Positions 45,851 to 53,453 of a stretch of DNA of 64,000 bases are shown piece after piece. The position numbers and the translations under genes were made by a program. Source of the DNA: Euryarchaeota archaeon UBA181. Its GTDB lineage: Archaea > Thermoplasmatota > Poseidoniia > Poseidoniales > Thalassarchaeaceae. Numbering within the stretch: position 1 is the first letter of the stretch; each line of letters begins with the position of its first letter. The notes beneath the pieces were generated by a model. It did not search any database. It saw nothing but the letters and a program-made list of their open reading frames with translations, and had not been told where the DNA came from. Location of the stretch: NCBI GenBank assembly GCA_002496725.1, contig DALI01000049.1, positions 7,753 to 71,752 of the forward strand, in the 5' to 3' direction.

Positions 45851-47008
45851 ATGCAAGTACCACTGGCTGTCAGCTCCAATAGTTCCGCACTCAATTGCCT
45901 AGAAACACTAATTTCCCATGGAAGACTGTCTTTCAGTCAAGGTATTGATCTAATGAAAAATCCCGATCTTTCTTCTGTTACTTCTTTGGCTAACATGGTC
46001 AAGTCTGCACGATTCTCCAGTCATGTCTTCTTCAATGAAAATTTACATGTAAATTCGACTAATATTTGTGTTCTCGCATGTAGATTCTGTGCCTTTCGAA
46101 AGGGACCAAGGCATCCAGACGCCTATTCACTAGATGTGAACCAATATCTGGAAAGAATAGATCCCTACTCTTCCAGAATTGATGAGGTCCATACAGTTGG
46201 TGGGCTACACCCTAGCTGGACAGTATCAGAGTATTGCAAACTATTCTCTAGTGTTAAAGAAAAGTATCCGCACATACACATCAAAGCACTCACAGCGGTT
46301 GAGATAAAGCATCTTTCCTCTAGGTCTTCACTTTCTTTCCACCAAACTCTTTCCACACTTGCCGAGGCAGGTCTGAACTCATTACCAGGAGGGGGGGCAG
46401 AGATTCTTGTGGATAAGGTCAGAGATAGAATCTGCAGGGGCAAGGAATCATCCGCCGAGTATCTGGAGATTCACGGCATTGCACACTCCCTTGGAATGCC
46501 AACAAACTGTACAATGTTATTCGGAACCGTTGAATCGATAGAAGATAGAATTACACATCTAGTCAGACTAAGAGAGCAACAAGATGAATCATGTGGTTTC
46601 CAATGCTTTGTCCCATACCCGTTTCTTCCGGATAAATCTAGGCTCCCTGAAGCACAGCTTGCAACCGGTCAGGAAATCATCAGAATGATTTCCGTTTCTA
46701 GACTTATGCTAGACAATATACCTCACATCAAGGCCTACAGGATGAACATTGGAGATAAATTATCTTCATTCGCTATCAATTGTGGCGCCGATGATGTCGA
46801 TGGTACAGTTGGTCATGAGGAGATAATGCATGAGGCAGGTAGTAAGACCAGCCTCAGTACAACTTCTGAACAAATGGCCAGGATGATAGTCTCAGCTGGT
46901 TCCATACCAGTAAAGAGAAATTCATCATACACCCAATTTGAGATTATTGAACTTCCCGAGTCTAGAAATTCAAAATCACTTCCTATTCTTACTATGGAGG
47001 GGAATTAG
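45851..47008 (+). CDS. mqnE: Aminofutalosine synthase (radical SAM)
   Basis: Radical SAM enzyme that joins 3-[(1-carboxyvinyl)oxy]benzoate to the adenosyl radical, giving aminofutalosine in menaquinone synthesis. The cluster motif CVLACRFC (CxxxCxxC, cysteines 73, 77 and 80 with this start) follows NENLHVNSTNI. EVHTVGGLHPSW and LPGGGAEIL with HIKALTAVEI are MqnE signatures. ATG 45851 gives 385 residues; 45794 is longer by 19. mqnA, which makes its substrate, follows at once. The other radical SAM enzyme MqnC is not in the window. Confidence 0.9.
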   Translation: MQVPLAVSSNSSALNCLETLISHGRLSFSQGIDLMKNPDLSSVTSLANMVKSARFSSHVFFNENLHVNSTNICVLACRFCAFRKGPRHPDAYSLDVNQYLERIDPYSSRIDEVHTVGGLHPSWTVSEYCKLFSSVKEKYPHIHIKALTAVEIKHLSSRSSLSFHQTLSTLAEAGLNSLPGGGAEILVDKVRDRICRGKESSAEYLEIHGIAHSLGMPTNCTMLFGTVESIEDRITHLVRLREQQDESCGFQCFVPYPFLPDKSRLPEAQLATGQEIIRMISVSRLMLDNIPHIKAYRMNIGDKLSSFAINCGADDVDGTVGHEEIMHEAGSKTSLSTTSEQMARMIVSAGSIPVKRNSSYTQFEIIELPESRNSKSLPILTMEGN

Positions 47009-47009
47009 T

Positions 47010-47804
47010 ATCAGTTGGACAGATGTCATAGGTCGAGTTTCTTTCTCAAATTGCGATCCAATATTTGATGGGATTAATCAAGAATGGACAATACTTTCCG
47101 CTCCCCCTGCGTGGCTCACAGGCCATATCATGCGAAGAGACTGTATCACAGCACCAATTCCTTCGGCAGATTATGCGAAGAATAGTGAAGAGTTACTTCT
47201 CCTTCCAGATATTGGTATAGTCAGTAGCGGGGAAGTAGGGTCTGTACTACTTTTTGGTAATCGACCCATAGAGAAAATGAGAGATATCGCACTACCAACC
47301 GACTCTTCCACATCTAAGGTATTACTGAGCTGGATAGTTAGAAATAGAGGTTTAGACCCTAAATTTGTAGAGTCTGGGCCAGATATCAACTCAATGTTAG
47401 AGAAATGCGATGGAGCTCTGTTGATTGGAGATAGGGCAATATTGGCATCTCTCTCAAATCCAGACCTAGTTAGAATGGATCTAGGTGCAGAGTGGACAAG
47501 AATCACTGGTCTCCCAATGGTCTTCGGTGTTTTTGTTGCGAGGAGGGATTCCTCTGAAGAAATTCTAAGGAATGCACATTCAGATATGATTAATCAGGTT
47601 GAATTATTTGATAATGATAAAGTTTGGAGGGATGGCGTAATAAGAAGAACTTCTAAGAAATTAGGATTCCCAGTAGACAGGGTGGAAGAATATTTCAGGA
47701 CTGAGGTCAGGAATAGAATGTCTGAAGACGACATCAAAGGATTAATGACTTTCCTGAAGGAAGCATGCGACATGGACGAAGAACCAATTTGGCTAGATAT
47801 CTAA
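47010..47804 (+). CDS. mqnA: Chorismate dehydratase, apparent ATC start
   Basis: Converts chorismate to 3-[(1-carboxyvinyl)oxy]benzoate, the first futalosine-pathway step. IGRVSFSNCDPIFDGI, SAPPAWLTGHIMRRD and GIVSSGEVGSVLLFG are MqnA blocks, and GLPMVFGVFVARRD closes the periplasmic-binding-protein-like fold. The conserved N-terminus has no in-frame ATG, GTG or TTG nearby: the closest are TTGs at 46938 and 46947, deep in mqnE. A strong GGAGGGG at 46996-47002 lies seven bases before ATC 47010, so ATC is my choice (about 264 residues); ATT 47004 is too close. It converges with the DOHH-like gene with a four-base overlap. Confidence 0.85.
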   Translation: MSWTDVIGRVSFSNCDPIFDGINQEWTILSAPPAWLTGHIMRRDCITAPIPSADYAKNSEELLLLPDIGIVSSGEVGSVLLFGNRPIEKMRDIALPTDSSTSKVLLSWIVRNRGLDPKFVESGPDINSMLEKCDGALLIGDRAILASLSNPDLVRMDLGAEWTRITGLPMVFGVFVARRDSSEEILRNAHSDMINQVELFDNDKVWRDGVIRRTSKKLGFPVDRVEEYFRTEVRNRMSEDDIKGLMTFLKEACDMDEEPIWLDI

Positions 47805-48280
47805 TCCGTGTAGTCCAGCTTTTTGCTGGAGACCCACTCTAGAAGATCTAATGCAACTTCGCATGATTCTGCGACCACGGTATCCTTGTCATCTTTGAAT
47901 TTCTCAAGTACTGAGAGGGCCGTTCTATCACCTATGGCACCTAATGCTTCTGCCGCTTCATGCCTAACCATTACATCCTCATCAAAGTCCTGCAATCTAT
48001 CGATTAAGTATGGAAGAGCGGCTGAATCTTGCATTTGCCCCATGACATATGCGATCTCATGTTTCAGTAATGCCGATGAAGATCCAAAAGCCGCGGCTAG
48101 GGCTTCTACTGATTCCTGCCCCCCTATGTTCCTAAGTGCAAATAAGGCCCTCATCCTCTGGAACATTTTCTCATCTTCATCACAAATCGTCATTCTCAGT
48201 TTTCTCACATCATCAATATTACTCGGTGGTGCCGGATCAACAGAATCGAATTCACTGACCTCTGGTCTTTTCTCTTCCAT
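47801..48280 (-). CDS. HEAT-repeat protein resembling half of deoxyhypusine hydroxylase
   Basis: 159 residues: a 30-residue variable N-terminus, then HEAT-like helical pairs. MRALFALRNIGG, SALLKHEIAYVMGQMQ, VMVRHEAAEALGAIGD and VAESCEVALDLLEW match, almost block for block, the N-terminal domain of eukaryotic DOHH as I remember it. The His-Glu pairs H74-E75 and H107-E108 are 33 residues apart, the spacing between paired iron ligands in DOHH. Eukaryotic DOHH has two such domains (four HE pairs, about 300 residues) forming a diiron site; this gene supplies one, so a homodimer could rebuild it. Hypusine would be made on aIF5A. The ATG directly follows the mqnD stop (TAAATG), so another diiron hydroxylation linked to quinones is possible. 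Confidence 0.7.
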   Translation of the reverse strand: MEEKRPEVSEFDSVDPAPPSNIDDVRKLRMTICDEDEKMFQRMRALFALRNIGGQESVEALAAAFGSSSALLKHEIAYVMGQMQDSAALPYLIDRLQDFDEDVMVRHEAAEALGAIGDRTALSVLEKFKDDKDTVVAESCEVALDLLEWVSSKKLDYTD

Positions 48281-49138
48281 TTATTCACCCGACCCAACGA
48301 AAACTATTGAATCAACATCAAGATCTTCTCTTACCATTCCAATTTCCTGACCCCTTTTTAGAAAAAGTCGAATTGCTTCCCTACCATCTTCTCCGTAATC
48401 CAAGGTTCGATTATTGACATACATGCCGACGAATTCTTCGTTGGTTTCGTCATCAATTCCCCTTCCCCATTCCTTGGCGAATTTGAGAGCCTCCGTTGGA
48501 TTATTGAGAGAGTGCTTGATACTGTTACGAACATCTTCAGTTATCATTTCACAGAGCTCAATCCCAAGATCCTTCCTCACTACATTTCCCCCCAGGGGTA
48601 GTGGGAGGCCAGTTTCTTCATTCCACCATACTCCCAGGTCTAAAACTAGATTCACGCCTTCATCTTTCCAAGTTAGTTGACCTTCATGAATAATCACACC
48701 AACATCATAGTCGCCTCTCTGAACGGCAGGCATTATGTCATCAAATGGTACAACTTCGTATCTCACATCTCCCAAAGCGAGTTTTAGAGCCAAATAAGCA
48801 CTAGTCCCGACTCCTGGTATCGCGAAGACTTTCCCTCTAGCATCTTCCACTGTCATCTCTTCCCTTGAAATTATCATCGGACCATAACCCTCTCCCATGG
48901 ATGCTCCACAATTCATAAGATGATACTTTTCAGATATCTCTGGAAATGAGTGAATACTGACGGCAGAAACCTCATAATCACCATTGATAGCATGTTTATT
49001 CAATGTCTCAATATCCAACAGAACATGTTCATAACCCCTCCCTCCGGTATCTATTGCTCCTGTCGTCATGGCATGGAACATGAATGCATCATCTGGGTCT
49101 GGGGAGTGTCCGACTCGGTAAGAGCGCGCCTCGTTCAT
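48281..49138 (-). CDS. mqnD: 1,4-dihydroxy-6-naphthoate synthase-like protein
   Basis: Last ring-forming enzyme of the futalosine pathway, converting cyclic dehypoxanthinyl futalosine to 1,4-dihydroxy-6-naphthoate. Periplasmic-binding-protein-like fold. GHSPDPDDAFMFHAM opens the domain, then FAIPGVGTSAYLALKLAL, VGVIIHEGQLTW (catalytic His region) and GLPLPLGGNVVRKDLG. About 285 residues from ATG 49138. It is upstream of the DOHH-like gene and co-transcribed with it. Confidence 0.85.
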   Translation of the reverse strand: MNEARSYRVGHSPDPDDAFMFHAMTTGAIDTGGRGYEHVLLDIETLNKHAINGDYEVSAVSIHSFPEISEKYHLMNCGASMGEGYGPMIISREEMTVEDARGKVFAIPGVGTSAYLALKLALGDVRYEVVPFDDIMPAVQRGDYDVGVIIHEGQLTWKDEGVNLVLDLGVWWNEETGLPLPLGGNVVRKDLGIELCEMITEDVRNSIKHSLNNPTEALKFAKEWGRGIDDETNEEFVGMYVNNRTLDYGEDGREAIRLFLKRGQEIGMVREDLDVDSIVFVGSGE

Positions 49139-49226
49139 GTACCGTCGCAAGCAATTAGATTCAAAATTCCTCCGTGTCAGAACCCTCCGTAGTAAGAGTG
49201 AATAGTCGGTTGTATTACGGGACTAC

Positions 49227-49424
49227 ATGCCCGATCCCAATAAGCTCTCCACTGCTACTGGACAATTGGGCCCAATATGCTCTGTTACGGGGAAGCCTAT
49301 CACATTCTCAGAAGCAATTGTTGTAGATGACAGGTATGTTTGTTACGAAGCATATGTGGAGATGATGGGTCAAGGTTCTGCAACTGACTCCCGAGAAGTC
49401 CCCTCTAAGCTTCCCCTAGAATAG
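49227..49424 (+). CDS. Small cysteine-containing protein, unknown function
   Basis: 65 residues. IGPICSVTGKPITFSEAIVV and YVCYEAYVEM suggest a short treble-clef-like or beta-hairpin module, but only two Cys are present, so zinc binding is doubtful. The tail is polar. It sits 38 bases before priS on the same strand and may be co-transcribed. No family recognised. Confidence 0.5.
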   Translation: MPDPNKLSTATGQLGPICSVTGKPITFSEAIVVDDRYVCYEAYVEMMGQGSATDSREVPSKLPLE

Positions 49425-49462
49425 ATGCGCACCTTCATCAGTACAAGTCCCCCCTACGTCAT

Positions 49463-50635
49463 GTGGCAGTTGGTTGGAGCAGGTACGCACTAAGGTTCGG
49501 AGACTACTATCGATCCTTGTCAACTAGTGATCTCTGGACTCCCCCTAGACTTCGTTCTAGGGAATGGATGTTCATTCCATGGGGGTCTAAACCACCAGAT
49601 AGGCATAGGGCACTTCCCACCAAAGATGACTTACTCAGATACCTACAAACAAGATCTCCGCACTCCTGCTTCCACAGCACCGCATATTACGAAGACCCAA
49701 GTCAAAGAAAAATGAATGACAAGGGATGGCTTGGTGCTGATTTGATATTCGATCTCGATGGGGACCATTTGCCCGGCGTATCTGACAATGACTTCCCCGG
49801 TATGATGGAGAAGATTCAGGAACAGGCATGGAGTCTTTGGTCTGATTTTCTAGAACCAGAGTTTGGATTCAAAGAAAAGTATGTCCAGACCACTTTCTCA
49901 GGACACAGAGGTTTCCATATTCACGTCAGAGACCCCTCACTTATGCATCTTGATTCAAATGCTAGGAGGGAACTCGTGAATTACATAACTGGTGTCGGAA
50001 TTGACGTACAGTCAGTGATGACCGGACCGAAGATCGGCTGGTCGGAAAGAATAGACCTTGGCTTCGAGAAAGTCGTTAGCTCACTGGATAGTATCTCTTC
50101 AGGAGAAAAATCCAGTGAATTGACCAATGCCCTTCATTCAAGCTTGAAATCTAGGAACTATCCCTGCTCCAAGGAACTCATCAAAAAGCTAGCTTCTGAA
50201 TCTACAGCAGGTGGTCGAATTAATAGGCTCAGAGAAGATAATAGCAGACCAGTTTTTACAACCAAGAAGCTCAATGGAGCTTTCTGGGAATTGGTTAAGG
50301 GCGCCCCTCTAGCAGTTGGAGAGACGGATGAAAATGTCACTGTGGACATAAAGAGAGTGATCAGATGGGTTGGCAGCCTCCATGGAAAATCGGGACTAAG
50401 GGTTACCGAGTTCCCTCTAAACCGTCTAGAACCGGGTAGGAAGACCTCCTTCGACCCAATGTCTGAGTCCTCTGTTTTCAGTACACAGAACACGTGTGAG
50501 ATGGAGTTAATTGTCGATGATGTAACTACTAGGATATCGGGCCAGGAGGTTTCCGGATCCACTGGTGATGTATTCAATGTCCATGAATCAATGGCCACAT
50601 TCTTGGGGCTCAAAGGTTGGGCAATCATGCACTAA
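49463..50635 (+). CDS. priS: DNA primase small (catalytic) subunit
   Basis: Synthesises primers at replication forks with PriL. LRSREWMFIPWG is the N-terminal conserved block. LIFDLDGDH holds the catalytic Asp97 and Asp99, and TTFSGHRGFHIHVRD the SGHRGFH metal/nucleotide block. WVGSLHGKSGLRVTEF carries the third conserved group. About 390 residues from GTG 49463, slightly longer than the family average; the C-terminal 60 residues are poorly conserved. priL is not in the window. Confidence 0.93.
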   Translation: MAVGWSRYALRFGDYYRSLSTSDLWTPPRLRSREWMFIPWGSKPPDRHRALPTKDDLLRYLQTRSPHSCFHSTAYYEDPSQRKMNDKGWLGADLIFDLDGDHLPGVSDNDFPGMMEKIQEQAWSLWSDFLEPEFGFKEKYVQTTFSGHRGFHIHVRDPSLMHLDSNARRELVNYITGVGIDVQSVMTGPKIGWSERIDLGFEKVVSSLDSISSGEKSSELTNALHSSLKSRNYPCSKELIKKLASESTAGGRINRLREDNSRPVFTTKKLNGAFWELVKGAPLAVGETDENVTVDIKRVIRWVGSLHGKSGLRVTEFPLNRLEPGRKTSFDPMSESSVFSTQNTCEMELIVDDVTTRISGQEVSGSTGDVFNVHESMATFLGLKGWAIMH

Positions 50636-50650
50636 TGCGGGCATTTAGGT

Positions 50651-51439
50651 ATGCTTAATCACAGAATGTTGAATAGTGTAGAGTCCCGGAAATCAACTGA
50701 GACGAGTATGCCGGACGAGGAAGAAGCTGGAGTAGCGCCCAATGGAATGCCTTTGCCCCCCCCTCCGCCAGGCATCAATTTCCCGCCACCTCCACCTTTG
50801 CCACCTCCGCCGCCGCCTCCAATGAATGAAACGCCCTCTTCCGACGACCCGTCTTCCACAGATGAAGAAATTGAATCTGACAACTCTAACGATTTCCACA
50901 CTCACTGGGAGAAGAGGAAGTCAGATGGCGAAGCACCAGATGTAGGAAGTAGGGACAGCATGTATGGGCATATCGATAGGATTTCTTCGGGACAGGTTGG
51001 TTCACTGATGGACAGATTCTCTGACAGGTTCGGGTCAGAATTAGATCGTGAGATAATCGTCCTTAGGAAAAAGCAACAACAGGATCTTCTCGCCATTAAG
51101 CCGACGGTTGAACTAATTTCATCCCCTGAGATGGACGAAGTCGATGATACGGAAGAATCTGATTCTTCTTCTGAATTATTTAGCTCATTTTTTGATGTTG
51201 TGAACAACTTACTGGGAGATATGGAAGAAGATTTCATAGACAATTTCGTATCATCAGATGACTTTCCATTATTTCAGAGAGTTGGAGAATCGCCTTTAGA
51301 ATCAGACGAAGAAACTCGTGCAGAGTTTTTCTCCATGATTAATCGAGTCTTAGGTGAGCTTCCAGAGGACAAGATTGAAGATTTCGTTTCTTCCCCGGGA
51401 TTCGAAATATACCAAGAAATGGGCGAGATATATTCCTAA
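50651..51439 (+). CDS. Acidic proline-rich protein with tandem C-terminal repeats
   Basis: 262 residues in three parts. Residues 1-60 contain a poly-proline tract of about 25 residues broken by Gly, Asn and Leu. A highly acidic, serine-rich middle follows. The last 90 residues hold two copies of a roughly 35-residue unit: FFDVVNNLLGDMEEDFIDNF and FFSMINRVLGELPEDKIEDF, each followed by VSS, a Phe and an acidic/aromatic end. The pattern (FF, N, LG, ED, I, F) suggests a helical interaction module. No transmembrane segment, signal or catalytic motif. It lies between priS and a Lys-rich membrane protein on the same strand. Confidence 0.6.
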   Translation: MLNHRMLNSVESRKSTETSMPDEEEAGVAPNGMPLPPPPPGINFPPPPPLPPPPPPPMNETPSSDDPSSTDEEIESDNSNDFHTHWEKRKSDGEAPDVGSRDSMYGHIDRISSGQVGSLMDRFSDRFGSELDREIIVLRKKQQQDLLAIKPTVELISSPEMDEVDDTEESDSSSELFSSFFDVVNNLLGDMEEDFIDNFVSSDDFPLFQRVGESPLESDEETRAEFFSMINRVLGELPEDKIEDFVSSPGFEIYQEMGEIYS

Positions 51440-51462
51440 AAATAAAATATTGAGGTGCAAAC

Positions 51463-52287
51463 ATGGGATTACTAGAGAAGGCAGGGAAGATTTCAGACGA
51501 AGAGAAGAAAGAAGAGCCAGCACCAGTCGCTACTCCAGTTAAGGCGGATCCAGCACCAGTTACAAAAAAATCGAAGGCTTCAAGGAAAAAAAGTGCGAAG
51601 GCCCCCAAGAAAGTAGCTCCAAAGAAACCCAAGAAAACCAGGGCAAAGAGGCCGAAATCAGAACCCAAAGTCATACCTGAAGGGTTTGAGGAAGTTGTTG
51701 GTGCCAGGAGTTCTCTGAGGTTATTCATAGACTTCTCTGTCAATTTCGGTTTCATAATAGCAATATTCGTTGCTTTCGCGCTAATTGAGATTCCTACGAC
51801 ATTATTTCTCTCTGTAGCATTACTTCTTTCCATCTTCAATTTGATAATAATGCCAATCAGGTTCAAACGCTCTATGGGGAATGTTATTTCCCGTACTCAG
51901 TTCATCAATTCAAGAGGTGATAATGCAACATTCATTTATCATTCAATGAAAAATACCACACTTGCTTCCTATTTCATATTCCTGCTAGGTGTATTCTTCG
52001 GAATTTCTATGCTTGGGGACAGCTCTGGAATCGAGGGTGGAGACTTTATGAATGCGTTCATAGCGATCTGTCTATCTACAATTTTGATCCCGCTTTTAGA
52101 TTATATTTTCAGAAGGACAAGGGAAGACTCAATGGGCCTCTGGGAAGTTGCATTTGGAGGGATTTGGCTGGCTAAGGCGACTTCATCTCCAAGTGATAAC
52201 TCGAAATCGAGATTCATGCAGAGGCTAGAATCGATGGCCGACTATGCTGAGTCTAGAGTTGATCTTGATGACGAGACTGAGGACTAA
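51463..52287 (+). CDS. Membrane protein with Lys/Ala/Pro-rich N-terminus
   Basis: 274 residues. The first 75 form a low-complexity basic region (repeated KK, PKK, AP units, AKAPKKVAPKKPKK) resembling a histone tail or nucleic-acid-binding tail. Four hydrophobic helices follow (FGFIIAIFVAFALIEI, LFLSVALLLSIFNLIIM, YFIFLLGVFFGISML, AFIAICLSTILIPLLDYI), and a short charged C-terminus. GAGGTG precedes the ATG by seven bases. Convergent with the CNNM-type gene. Membrane anchoring of the basic tail to nucleic acid is only a guess. Confidence 0.6.
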   Translation: MGLLEKAGKISDEEKKEEPAPVATPVKADPAPVTKKSKASRKKSAKAPKKVAPKKPKKTRAKRPKSEPKVIPEGFEEVVGARSSLRLFIDFSVNFGFIIAIFVAFALIEIPTTLFLSVALLLSIFNLIIMPIRFKRSMGNVISRTQFINSRGDNATFIYHSMKNTTLASYFIFLLGVFFGISMLGDSSGIEGGDFMNAFIAICLSTILIPLLDYIFRRTREDSMGLWEVAFGGIWLAKATSSPSDNSKSRFMQRLESMADYAESRVDLDDETED

Positions 52288-53343
52288 TCACTCATTCTCT
52301 TCAATCCTCTGCTTGGCTAACTCACGCATATCTTCGTGATGTACCCCTCCGTCTATCGCTTCTTGGTCAGACTCATCAACAATCTCGACCCCAAGGAGCG
52401 TCTCAATGACATCCTCCATAGTGACGAGTCCCTCAGTGCCTCCGAACTCATCTTCAACGATCAGTATCTGTGACTTGGTCTCCAAGAGAATATCCAACGC
52501 CCTATCTACAGAATCGTCATGCTTACAGACGTTTACCGGCCTACATATCTCTGACATCTTCTTATCATAGTCATCAACTGCCGCTCTCCTTAGTATCTCA
52601 CTCCTTAGAACCACTCCTCTGAGATCATCGATATTGCCGCCAGTAACTGGCATCCTTCCATGAATCATTATTGGAATCCTCTCTAAAACATCAGACACCG
52701 TATCATCTGTTGATACTGATGTAACGACTACTCTTGGAGTCATGATGTCACTAACCATTATTTCCCTGAGTCTTAGTAAGTTCTGGATAACTGCCTCCTC
52801 GTCCTCTTCGATTACGTCTGTCTCTTCGGCGATATCGGCCAATACCGATAGTTCATCTCTTGTCACCGTCTCTGTTTCTACTGCTGGTAAGAGCGATCTC
52901 GTTATCTCTATTGGTTTCACTATTATCCACAGTGCGAACATCATTCCCTTCAGCACTCTAGCCGAGGGTACAGTGAGCTTCCTCCAATACAACGCACCTA
53001 TTGTTTTTGGAAGTATTTCACTGAGTAGTAGTATTGCCAACGTCAAAACTGCCGCCGCTGCATGTACAATCATTCCGCCGCCAAATTGTGTTTGGACTTC
53101 TGCCCCCACACCTAACGCTCCGACTGTGTGCGCTATTGTATTCAGGGTGAGAATAGCTGTCAGTGGCCTTTCTGGATCGTCTTTCCACTGTGACCATAAG
53201 TCGCTTACCTTCGGATGAGTATCTTTCAGGGCCGCTATATGTCCATGGCTCGTCGACAGTAGAACCGCTTCGAGAATGCTGCATAAGAATGAGGCTCCAA
53301 GGGCTAAGCCAGAGTAGGCTAAAATTAGTGTGTAGTCTACCAA
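52288..53343 (-). CDS. CNNM-type transporter/regulator with CBS pair
   Basis: DUF21 membrane domain (about residues 1-180, four helices, with LSEILPKTIGALYWRK) followed by a CBS pair (about 205-330, IMTPRVVVTSVSTDDTVSD and VEDEFGGTEGLVTMEDVIE), typical of CorC/HlyC and CNNM proteins linked to magnesium/cobalt homeostasis. The C-terminal transporter-associated CorC_HlyC domain is missing: the protein stops after CBS2 with a short charged tail. 351 residues. An AT-rich AAATTTAAAC at about 53364-53373 lies upstream. Confidence 0.85.
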   Translation of the reverse strand: MVDYTLILAYSGLALGASFLCSILEAVLLSTSHGHIAALKDTHPKVSDLWSQWKDDPERPLTAILTLNTIAHTVGALGVGAEVQTQFGGGMIVHAAAAVLTLAILLLSEILPKTIGALYWRKLTVPSARVLKGMMFALWIIVKPIEITRSLLPAVETETVTRDELSVLADIAEETDVIEEDEEAVIQNLLRLREIMVSDIMTPRVVVTSVSTDDTVSDVLERIPIMIHGRMPVTGGNIDDLRGVVLRSEILRRAAVDDYDKKMSEICRPVNVCKHDDSVDRALDILLETKSQILIVEDEFGGTEGLVTMEDVIETLLGVEIVDESDQEAIDGGVHHEDMRELAKQRIEENE

Positions 53344-53424
53344 CTATCTTTCCTCACATTTAGCGAAATTTAAACACGCGCGCAACACGAATGACTGCTC
53401 CTGAACCTCTTACGACCGATTGCG

Positions 53425-53433
53425 ACATAAATA
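53425..53433 (+). promoter_or_regulatory. TATA box of metG
   Basis: ACATAAATA is centred about 25 bases upstream of the metG ATG, with no Shine-Dalgarno sequence before the ATG, so this message is probably leaderless. Confidence 0.55.
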
Positions 53434-53453
53434 GGTGACTGACCGCTAGACAT

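Noticed and set aside
50659..50905. Glycine-rich and Arg/Trp-rich reverse-strand frames
   Set aside because: They are the antisense images of the poly-proline codons.
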